Assembly (NCBI GenBank): GCA_900128395.1
Contig: LT649978.1
Span: forward strand, 1 to 10,924
Direction of reading: 5' to 3'
DNA length: 10,924 bases
Source of the DNA: Stramenopiles sp. TOSAG23-2
Lineage: Eukaryota > Sar
Part shown: in pieces, positions 1-6,496 of the stretch
Layout of the letters: the number at the start of each line of letters is the position of its first letter
Numbering within the stretch: position 1 is the first letter of the stretch
The notes under the pieces: generated by a model
Databases searched by the model: none
Told to the model about the DNA's origin: nothing
Seen by the model: the letters and a program-made list of their open reading frames with translations, nothing else
Position numbers and translations under genes: made by a program

Positions 1-364
1 CTCTTTTATATCTTTCAATTAATAAATAAAGTCTTCTCGCTGGATGTGAAAGTCTCATCTCATTTATACTTCTTCTACCTACATAACCAATACTCAATGC
101 TACATCACGTACACGCTCAAAATCATCACATCCAAATGCTTTTCTACATTGTTGTATTAAAGAAGATCGTTTCACATTACATAATGATCTAATATCTAAA
201 TTTAGAAGTATATTTGTCATTATCCCGCAGGCAGACTCAAATCCAGCTGGTAAAACTAATATACCAATTTCAATAGGTTCCGCACGTTCTTCCTCTAACG
301 CTTCAATGGTAGACTTCTTCAGTCTCTTTTTTGGTGGTGGTTGATAAGTAGTTATTGATGCCAT
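1..364 (-). CDS. N-terminal part of an unrecognised protein (runs off left edge)
   Basis: The minus strand is open from an ATG at 362-364 to the window edge, giving 121 codons with no stop. The ORF begins MASITTYQPPPKKRLKK, so residues 9-17 form a Pro/Lys-rich basic patch that could act as a nuclear localisation signal (inference). An acidic stretch (EALEEERAEP) follows. Residues about 49-68 read IMTNILLNLDIRSLCNVKRS, whose leucine spacing is faintly like an F-box or another short helical motif, but the match is too weak to name. The rest is mixed charged and hydrophobic with no low-complexity tract, and codon choice matches the other genes here (A/T-ending), which supports real coding. The 5' flank carries TATC-type microsatellite sequence. 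Function unknown; the C-terminal part lies outside the window, and a splice site near the edge cannot be excluded. Confidence 0.6.
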   Translation of the reverse strand, partial: MASITTYQPPPKKRLKKSTIEALEEERAEPIEIGILVLPAGFESACGIMTNILLNLDIRSLCNVKRSSLIQQCRKAFGCDDFERVRDVALSIGYVGRRSINEMRLSHPARRLYLLIERYKR

Positions 365-391
365 GTTGTATGTTTTTCTTCTTTATCTTCT

Positions 392-447
392 CTATCTTCT
401 ATATCTCTTTATATCTATCTATCTCTATCTATATATTTATTTATTTA
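392..447. repeat. degenerate TATC/TTTA microsatellite
   Basis: A run of imperfect TCTATCTA, ATCTCTAT and TTTATTTA units just upstream of the partial minus-strand gene. It is seen directly. It may lie within the 5' UTR or core promoter of that gene. Confidence 0.75.
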
Positions 448-628
448 ATTCATTCTTAGTTGTCATGAAATAAATGCAATTGAACGAAATATGATGGAAA
501 AAATTAAAAAAAAAAACAACAAAATGTTCATATGTGGAGAAATGATTGTGAAAACAAGAAGAAAAAATCGAACAGAGAACGTATAAGCATCGAATGGTAA
601 AATTCTGTTATATATTTTAATGATACGA

Positions 629-648
629 ACACACACACACACACACAC
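629..648. repeat. (AC)10 dinucleotide microsatellite
   Basis: Ten perfect AC units, seen directly. It lies in the 3' flank of the kinase-RING gene. Confidence 0.95.
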
Positions 649-714
649 GCTGACCATTAAACATTTTGAAACGCCCGGTGGGGAATTTTGCAGGATTCAT
701 CACTATGCATACCT

Positions 715-2757
715 CTACCTGTTGTTTAATAAATATGCAAAACCTACTGTCGCTGTAGCAGTTGCTGCAAATAGTAAATTATTTGAATCTGCAAATCTTC
801 TATTAATGTTCGACCATATACCATTATCACCCCAATCCCCATCGGCATCATCTATATCATTATTACTACTACTACTACTGCTACTATTATTACCAAAAGG
901 AGTTCTACAATTTGGACAAGTAGTTTTACCTTGTCCTTCTTTCCAAAGATTTAAACATTTACTATGAAAAACATGTTGGCATTGTTTAATTTGAGTTACT
1001 TCAATTAAACCATAATTATTTGTAGTATATAAATTTTCTAAACAAATGCTACATTGTCTTGTAATATCAATAACGCGAGTTCCATAAAATTTATAATACA
1101 AAGCATCATGCTTATTCTTTAAATGAACATATTGCATATGATTACTAAATTTAGGTTTATAAATTTTTGCTTGTTCATCAATTTTTTCTGGTATTTCAAA
1201 GATATTACTTCCATCGTAACTACATTTTATCAATTGGTATACACCTCGAGATGTAGCTTCTTTAATATTTTCAGATACTAAATCTGCTCCAAGTATATCA
1301 GCTAACATTGCTTTCCATAAATTATTATTTTGTAATGCAGTGCCACTACAAAATATTTTCACGCCATTGCCTTCATTACCTTCCCCAAGATATGCTTTTA
1401 ATCGATCGTAAATCTCTTTCAATCTAAATCCAATAGCTTGAAGATGAGCAATTAAGATATCTTCCGGTGTTGTTGTAGTTTTAATACCTGTTATTGTGCC
1501 AGTAGCACTATCAACCCATCCTGGTGCTCGTTCCCCATTTGGAAATGGTAAAATTGTTAAATTATGATGAAACAAACGTTTTTCATTTCCATTTTGATTT
1601 ACATATTCTTCAAGATTCTTAGAATTATTACTATCCAATTTTACTGTCTTTTGAAGCCATTCATAGATAGATCCACCATCTGTTAAAGCACCACCTAATA
1701 ATGAATATGTACGATTGATTTTATAACACCATAATCCAGAAGGTATTTCTATACCTTCGAATTGAATATCATTTACAACAATTCGCATTGCTGCACTAGT
1801 ACCTATTGTCATAGCAACTCTCGTATCATTTGTTGCTTTTGAGCCAATATTTGCTGCTGCACCATCTCCAATGCCAAGAAAAAATCTAGTAGCACCTGTA
1901 TTATATATTTCAGGCCACTTGCTACAATAGTTTACATTATTTGATATCTTTAAAACATTGTTATTATTATTTGTTCCATTATTATTATTATGATGATGAT
2001 GGTTACTAGATATTTCCCAATATGAATCACCAATTTGACTAAAATCATTTGTGCTCATACCAATCAAATTTAATAATCCTTCATGCCATTCCAATGTTGA
2101 CGACGGTGAAGAATGTGATGATGCTGTCATTCGATTGAAAAGTCCAGTCCAAGATGCCTCTGAAATACCAACTTTTACGTCACAATTTCCTGTCCATTTA
2201 GATAAAATATAAGATGTTAAAGTTGTCCATCGTTCTACCTTTTGAAATAATTCAGGTTCTTCATTTTGTACACATAATAACTGGGATGCTGCATATGATG
2301 CATGTATAGTCGTTCCAGTTTGTTGATGCAAAATCCATGAATTAATTTCATTTTGTCTGTAATGCGTTTTGATTAATTCTTTTAACCTATTTGTATAGGT
2401 TGCTTTCTTTGGATGATCATTTGCATATGTATATACAGGTGTAATGGCTTGAAGACCTTTTGAATGTGTTAATTCACACCCAACTAAAGACATTGCAAAA
2501 CAATCAAAACCCACTGCTTTAATATTAAATTGATTTGCACCATCTTTTTCGCGTAGATATTCAATAGATTGATGTATACACAAATCAACACATTTAACAA
2601 TTTCATCTGCATTAAATGTACCAATTTCCGATTTCGATACAGGCTTTTGCACTATATGTATCGCTTCGTTATTATTATCATCATTATTTTTCTCAATATA
2701 CATGGCACAACGACAACTAGAACTACCAATATCAATGGTAAAAATATATTCCTCCAT
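715..2757 (-). CDS. FGGY-family carbohydrate kinase fused to a C-terminal RING-H2 domain
   Basis: A 680-residue protein in one uninterrupted frame. An in-frame ATG 36 bases upstream adds only MYREGLYIDIYI, read from a TA repeat. I chose the ATG at 2755-2757 because FGGY kinases start a few residues before the phosphate-binding loop, here FTIDIGSSSCR (about residues 6-16). Other FGGY hallmarks are GIGDGAAANIG (about 295-305, with Asp298 the expected catalytic base), TIGTSAAM (317-324), LPFPNGERAPGW (403-414), CSGTALQNN (470-478) and EATSRG (500-505). The pattern is closest to the gluconate/xylulose kinase branch, but the substrate cannot be read from sequence. An Asn/His tract (252-267) interrupts the kinase. 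After it comes a C3H2C3 RING: Cys569/572, Cys593, His595, His598, Cys601, Cys614/617, so E2 binding and ubiquitin ligase activity are likely. An Asp/Ser-rich linker and a hydrophobic tail (about 660-677, LLFAATATATVGFAYLL) end the chain, suggesting a tail anchor. FGGY kinases are usually about 500 residues without a RING. Confidence 0.9.
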   Translation of the reverse strand: MEEYIFTIDIGSSSCRCAMYIEKNNDDNNNEAIHIVQKPVSKSEIGTFNADEIVKCVDLCIHQSIEYLREKDGANQFNIKAVGFDCFAMSLVGCELTHSKGLQAITPVYTYANDHPKKATYTNRLKELIKTHYRQNEINSWILHQQTGTTIHASYAASQLLCVQNEEPELFQKVERWTTLTSYILSKWTGNCDVKVGISEASWTGLFNRMTASSHSSPSSTLEWHEGLLNLIGMSTNDFSQIGDSYWEISSNHHHHNNNNGTNNNNNVLKISNNVNYCSKWPEIYNTGATRFFLGIGDGAAANIGSKATNDTRVAMTIGTSAAMRIVVNDIQFEGIEIPSGLWCYKINRTYSLLGGALTDGGSIYEWLQKTVKLDSNNSKNLEEYVNQNGNEKRLFHHNLTILPFPNGERAPGWVDSATGTITGIKTTTTPEDILIAHLQAIGFRLKEIYDRLKAYLGEGNEGNGVKIFCSGTALQNNNLWKAMLADILGADLVSENIKEATSRGVYQLIKCSYDGSNIFEIPEKIDEQAKIYKPKFSNHMQYVHLKNKHDALYYKFYGTRVIDITRQCSICLENLYTTNNYGLIEVTQIKQCQHVFHSKCLNLWKEGQGKTTCPNCRTPFGNNSSSSSSSNNDIDDADGDWGDNGIWSNINRRFADSNNLLFAATATATVGFAYLLNNR

Positions 2758-2880
2758 AATATATATATCTATATATAATCCCTCTCTGTACACACGCCTA
2801 TATATATATCAATATATCAATATTATCGTTTTTTTCTCTCCGTTTCTCTGATATATTACAATGATGAATATACGAACACT

Positions 2881-2901
2881 TCTCTCTCTCTCTCTCTCTC
2901 T
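2881..2901. repeat. (TC)n microsatellite
   Basis: Ten perfect TC units plus one T, seen directly. A pyrimidine/purine tract of this type can exclude nucleosomes or bind GAGA-like factors; any role here is inference. Confidence 0.95.
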
Positions 2902-3038
2902 GTTGTTGTTCTTACCAACATCCTCCGATCAATATAGAATACACATTTGTTTCTTGTTTTTTCAAGTTGAAAGACGCCGCGCGGCCGGGAGGAAGAAGGA
3001 AGAACACTATTTAAGGTACGATACGGAAAGTTATAGAC

Positions 3039-3052
3039 TACCACCGGTGGTA
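3039..3052. promoter_or_regulatory. 14-bp perfect palindrome TACCACCGGTGGTA
   Basis: A perfect inverted repeat centred on CCGG in the region between the kinase-RING gene and the small plus-strand ORF. Its form suits binding by a dimeric transcription factor. It overlaps a TACTAAC heptamer at 3051-3057, which matches the yeast-type branch-point consensus. Both readings are inference; only the sequence symmetry is direct. Confidence 0.35.
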
Positions 3053-3141
3053 CTAACAAAATAACTTACCTATATCTAGACTTTTTTCTTTTTTTATATT
3101 AAGGTAAAAATCAACAATAAACTCAGGTATAATAAAACACT

Positions 3142-3354
3142 GTGCATGGTGTGATGAACTTTATTTTAGTGCGTACCAACGAAGTACGAAAAATGACAGA
3201 AAAGGAAAAATATCATGGTACGCGTCCAGAAATATCACAGGGAGCTGACTATTATTATATTTTATACCAACACGAAGAAGATATAATGCTATTACTACGG
3301 ATGACAGCAAAAAAACGATTGGATGTGACTAGATTTATAGATATATGGAGTTAA
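3142..3354 (+). CDS. possible small protein, 70 residues, unrecognised
   Basis: An ORF of 70 codons ending in TAA. The product is charged and mixed in composition, unlike the repeat-derived short ORFs elsewhere: the C-terminal half contains GADYYYILYQHEEDIM and ends TRFIDIWS. The start is uncertain: ATGs at 3142, 3154 and 3193 are in frame. The sequence just before codon 11 (TTTATTTTAG) looks like a 3' splice site, so this could also be the last exon of a gene whose first exon lies in 2860-3140. I recognise no family. It would be transcribed divergently from the kinase-RING gene. It may be real, but length alone does not prove it. Confidence 0.3.
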   Translation: MHGVMNFILVRTNEVRKMTEKEKYHGTRPEISQGADYYYILYQHEEDIMLLLRMTAKKRLDVTRFIDIWS

Positions 3355-3469
3355 TTTTTTGGTTTTATTAAATTACGACTGTTCGTATTTTTTTGAAAAT
3401 TTAAATTTATCGGAGAGACCTTTTTTTTTTCGATCCTCGTACGAACATTTCGTAACATATCGCGTTTGT

Positions 3470-3510
3470 TTGTTGTTGTTGTTGTTGTTGTTGTTAATAT
3501 ATATATATAT
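3470..3510. repeat. (TTG)n followed by (TA)n microsatellite
   Basis: About eight TTG units directly abutting a run of AT dinucleotides. Seen directly; the ORF that spans it on the plus strand reads as a poly-Leu tract and is not credible. Confidence 0.9.
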
Positions 3511-3968
3511 TCCCCTCTTGTTTCTTATTAATTATATTATCTATAATATGGCCAATTGTACAATATATTTTAACCTCTTCGTCTTCCTCTCCCTTACTTG
3601 TTTCTTATACAGTACGCAGTGTATTTCACTCTCTAAACACATGTATCCGTATCCTCGTGTATATATAATTCAATTAATTTTGAAATAAAAATAATATAAA
3701 AAGAAGTGCAAAAACGACGTGATGCAAACGTTCAAATTCTAGACCAAATTCTCTCATCAAAAAATAATCATCCGTGCATCCGAAAAATGTGAACAGGTAG
3801 AAAGGATATTTGGCATGAAAATAGCTACCACACATCATTGAGGAAAAAGACGGGCATCTCAGCTCATGCAATTTCTTCCTGAAAATTGATAAAATATTTC
3901 CGCAAAACTGATTTGATTTTTAACCTCATTTCACACTTTCCAATCAAAATTTATAGTCTATCAAGTAT

Positions 3969-3998
3969 GCTATTTTAAAATAGCAGTGAATAGCACTG
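3969..3998. repeat. 16-bp perfect palindrome plus adjacent short hairpin
   Basis: GCTATTTTAAAATAGC is its own reverse complement (3969-3984). It is followed at once by CAGTG-AATAG-CACTG, a 5-bp stem with a 5-base loop. Isolated in non-coding DNA; role unknown. Confidence 0.6.
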
Positions 3999-4200
3999 TT
4001 TTTAAACGTCTTTTGACACATCACACGCATTTAACAACTTTTCCTTGGTCTTTTCGTCTTTTCCCCAGTTGATAGAGGACTATTAGTGTACAAATATATA
4101 TACTTATATACTGTAATACATTGTTGACAAGTAATGACCAATGGATGAGGACCAGTTGTATTAAAAGAAAAATATAAGATTTTTACTAGAGTACGAGAGA

Positions 4201-4224
4201 ATATATATATATATATATATATAT
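4201..4224. repeat. (AT)12 microsatellite
   Basis: Twelve perfect AT dinucleotides, seen directly, in non-coding DNA. Confidence 0.95.
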
Positions 4225-4295
4225 TTCAAAAATTTATAAACTCCCTCTGTTAAAATTTAAAAAAAAAAACTAAATTTTTTGCTCAATTTTTTGAA

Positions 4296-4327
4296 GAAAG
4301 TATTTTCTTGTGAAAGTATTTTCTTGT
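4296..4327. repeat. 16-bp tandem duplication
   Basis: GAAAGTATTTTCTTGT occurs twice back to back (4296-4311 and 4312-4327), an exact duplication. Likely replication slippage. Confidence 0.9.
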
Positions 4328-4810
4328 GGTGTTTTGTCCCCTGTGAATTTTTCCTTGTTGCTAGGTTTTTGAACAGTGAAAAAATCATATCTTCACATAC
4401 TGTATAGTGTTATTTATTTAGCATTGACACAGCAACCACTAAAAGTATGACCGGATTTCATGAATTTTTCCTTGCCAAAGGCATGTGCACATGTAATAAA
4501 TTTTTAATGTGCACAATTTTATCTAATTTATTATTTTATTTAAATAACACATGCTGTGCCCTACTATGGCTATTTGTGTGGATACCTTATAAATTGTTCT
4601 AGAATTGTGGTAAGAGTAAAGCACTAAATATAATATGGATACAATTTTTTTTACTTTTAAAACTTCAATTTCATCATTTTTTACAGATGTTTATGTTTGC
4701 AACCAACACCGGACAGTGAGAGAGAGACACACACAAGAAAAAAAAAATATACTAAATCGGGTTTGCAGCATATTAGGATAGAAATAGCATCAAAATATAT
4801 AATTTTGACT

Positions 4811-4888
4811 AAATATTAAATCGGGTTTTAATAATTTCAATAATCTACCTGGTATGTATAAAAATGATTAAAACCCGATTTAATATTT
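4811..4888. repeat. 20-bp perfect inverted repeat with a 38-base loop
   Basis: The arm 4811-4830 (AAATATTAAATCGGGTTTTA) is the exact reverse complement of 4869-4888, and pairing continues imperfectly for about five more bases inward. A partial third copy (ACTAAATCGGGTTT) lies about 60 bases upstream near 4751-4764 in the same orientation as the left arm. It could be a very short MITE-like remnant, a hairpin in a transcript, or a protein-binding site. No flanking target duplication is evident. Confidence 0.8.
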
Positions 4889-5178
4889 GTTGGTAATGTT
4901 GTTATTGTTGGTAGCAGTAACTATTATCATAATATATGTGTGAAAATTTTAAAATACGGAAGCTGCAGTATATATTTTTTAATTGCTAAAAAAGATAATA
5001 TTGTATACTTCGGTATAAAATATAAGTGTACGCGGTAGAATTTTAAAATTTTTTATTTCTAATACCCATAACAATTCCTACAGTACTCTTCCTTGGGAAT
5101 ACAGAGTGCTTGAGCCACAATATTATTCATATCTTTTATTTCCGAATTATTTCATAAAAAATGTTAATATCTATTAAT

Positions 5179-5320
5179 CACGTCGTGGCTTATTCAGTCT
5201 AGAGCACCAATCTACTTTGGGTACTTGCTAGACACTTTTTATTGCCTATGTATTGTTTGTCTTACACGTCGTGGCTTATTCAGTCTAGAGCACCAATCTA
5301 CTTTGGGTACTTGCTAGACA
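5179..5320. repeat. 56-bp direct duplication with 30-bp spacer
   Basis: The 56 bases at 5179-5234 (CACGTCGTGGCTTATTCAGT at the start) recur without change at 5265-5320. The 30-base spacer 5235-5264 is not duplicated, but it is part of the segment that recurs inverted at 6056-6085. The identity of the copies implies a recent event compared with the diverged inverted copy. Confidence 0.9.
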
Positions 5321-6055
5321 AAATACAATACAAAATAAGTACAAAATACAGGGTGGTGTTTACCTATATAACGTAGTCTAAGAGTACTGTGATTAGTCAG
5401 GTGGATATTATCCTTAAATATAAAGTAGTAGTGTATAAGTACGATAATAACTGTATTTTCCCCTATCACGTAAATAACACTACACACTATTAATTTACCC
5501 TTCCAAAAAGAGGGAAGAAAGGAAGGATAAACGCGTCTTTTTAGCGCCTTTAATGCGGTATAACTTATTATATACTTACATTTAAGGTGCCTCATTCATG
5601 TTTTCTCATATTTATATTTAACGCTATCACGGCCTAAACGTGTAATGCTATTCACCTGTAAGACCGTTCCAACGGTCGATTTCTGCAAAAACAGCATTAT
5701 CAAATAGATATTTTAATGTCCTATCATTACACTACGAATAAGTATAATAAATAGTATGTGCGTTGGAAAGATCGTAAAAATAAACATATCAAATACATTG
5801 CGACATACGACATTTGAAGCAGGTGATGTTTTTTGTATATAAATAAATGAATATTGATATTCAAATTTGAAAAATATTTTCTCACTATTTTTTTTTTGAT
5901 GTGAGTAAGTCATATACGTCTATTTTTTGTACTTATTTTTATGACACTACGGGCAAACACACCTATATGATTCAAGTATACACAAATCAGAGCTCCCCTA
6001 GAATACTGTTTTATGTACTTAATGATAGGTACTGAGAATGTGACTTCTCTTATAC

Positions 6056-6119
6056 TAAGACAAACAATACATAGGCAATAAAAAGTGTCTAGCAACCATG
6101 CAAAATAGATTGGTGCTCT
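6056..6119. repeat. inverted copy of 5201-5264
   Basis: This block reads as the reverse complement of 5201-5264 over 64 bases without gaps. Differences are concentrated in a patch at about 6096-6105. It represents the right-hand counterpart of the left repeat block of the candidate element. Confidence 0.85.
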
Positions 6120-6151
6120 GGTTTTCACAAAACCACTAAATTATATAGGTA

Positions 6152-6373
6152 AATATTGTCATTAGTATATGTAACTCATACTCCATTGCAGTAAGCCACG
6201 ACGTGAATTATTATTTGGATAAATTTCGGAACATAATGGAAATAGTACTTCTCTTTCAATTCAATATTGTCATTAGTATATGTAACTCATACTCCATTGC
6301 AGTAAGCCACGACGTGAATTATTATTTGGATAAATTTCGGAACATAATGGAAATAGTACTTCTCTTTCAATTC
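6152..6373. repeat. perfect 111-bp tandem duplication upstream of PRP4
   Basis: The bases 6152-6262 and 6263-6373 are identical and directly adjacent. Each copy contains TAAGCCACGACGTGA, the inverted form of the left-arm motif at 5178-5192. The duplication ends 123 bases before the PRP4 start codon, so it may fall in the promoter of that gene. The lack of differences suggests a recent duplication, or an assembly artefact. Confidence 0.92.
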
Positions 6374-6496
6374 ATCAAATGAATGTATTAATACATTTTA
6401 ATTTGTAGATACAACAACAAGGTATAGATATATCCACATATTCACTCCCCTTACCATAAATCTATCCCAACATCCATCCACACCATCGAACAAACC
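6374..6496 (+). promoter_or_regulatory. probable core promoter and 5' leader of PRP4
   Basis: Between the tandem duplication and the start codon lies a TA-rich patch (GGTATAGATATATCC, 6421-6435) that could serve as a TATA element, followed by a CA/pyrimidine-rich leader (about 6444-6494) nearly free of G. Such leaders are common before translated ORFs in compact eukaryotic genes. This is assigned from position and composition only. Confidence 0.35.

Larger units (their letters stand above)
365..714. other. intergenic spacer between two minus-strand genes
   Basis: No convincing gene lies here. The spacer must hold the 3' end signals of the kinase-RING gene and the promoter of the partial gene to its left. 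It is very AT-rich, with a degenerate TATC/TTTA stretch at about 392-447 and an AC microsatellite at 629-648. A minus-strand AATAAA (TTTATT on the plus strand, about 436-441) could be a poly(A) signal, but in such AT-rich DNA this has little weight. Short ORFs on both strands translate to repeats (VCVCVC or THTHTH) and are not credible. Confidence 0.6.
2758..3141. promoter_or_regulatory. upstream region of the kinase-RING gene, possibly a divergent promoter
   Basis: About 380 bases between the start of the minus-strand kinase-RING gene and a possible plus-strand small ORF. It begins with TA-rich repeats (2759-2820), followed by a CT microsatellite (2881-2901). A short GC-rich block at about 2973-2992 (ACGCCGCGCGGCCGGGAGG) stands out against the AT-rich surroundings. 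A 14-bp perfect palindrome TACCACCGGTGGTA lies at 3039-3052. These are features expected of a promoter, but no transcription start can be assigned. ORFs on both strands here mostly translate the CT repeat and are rejected. Confidence 0.45.
3355..5177. other. long non-coding stretch without a convincing gene
   Basis: About 1.8 kb of AT-rich DNA. It holds a TTG microsatellite (3470-3495) followed by a TA run (3496-3510), a 16-bp palindrome (3969-3984), an AT microsatellite (4201-4224), a 16-bp tandem duplication (4296-4327), two copies of the palindrome TGTGCACA (4484-4491 and 4508-4515), GA/CA repeats near 4717-4735, and a 20-bp inverted repeat (4811-4888). The segment 3705-3890 is less AT-rich than its surroundings, but every frame is broken by stops and I recognise no protein in it; a decayed element or untranslated region is possible. 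I see no tRNA or rRNA. Confidence 0.55.
5178..6373. mobile_element. candidate decayed inverted-repeat (MITE/foldback-like) element
   Basis: Sequences on the left reappear inverted on the right. TCACGTCGTGGCTTA (5178-5192) is the reverse complement of 6192-6206 and 6303-6317. The block 5201-5264 matches the reverse complement of 6056-6119 with only about six mismatches. A shorter TTCCGAA (5140-5146) versus TTCGGAA (6225-6231) suggests that the arms reach further out. Both ends also carry internal tandem duplications, listed separately. The roughly 730-base middle has no credible transposase: the short minus-strand ORFs at 5314-5595, 5713-5913 and 5910-6128 are AT-driven and partly overlap the repeat arms. 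A non-autonomous DNA transposon or foldback element is the simplest reading; a local inverted duplication is the alternative. Target-site duplications were not identified. Confidence 0.5.

Noticed and set aside
620-967. Plus-strand ORF of 115 codons
   Set aside because: It lies mainly opposite the kinase-RING gene and the AC microsatellite; its translation is repeat-like (THTHTH, poly-Leu) and has no family signature.
2856-3064. Overlapping ORFs on both strands upstream of the kinase-RING gene
   Set aside because: Both mostly translate the CT microsatellite (SLSLSL or REREREV). An upstream exon for the small plus-strand gene could lie here, but these ORFs do not support it.
3359-3688. Plus-strand ORF with a long poly-Leu stretch resembling a membrane protein
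   Set aside because: The hydrophobic run comes from the TTG microsatellite and AT-rich DNA.
3725-3745. GTTCAAATTCTAG resembling a tRNA B-box
   Set aside because: No matching A-box or cloverleaf could be built around it.
3705-3890. Less AT-rich block that might be a decayed coding exon or transposase fragment
   Set aside because: Stops interrupt all frames and the short peptides match no family that I recognise; retained only as a note in the non-coding stretch.
5314-6128. Three short minus-strand ORFs inside the candidate element
   Set aside because: They are 66-93 codons, AT-driven, and one is formed partly by the inverted-repeat arm. No transposase motif is visible.
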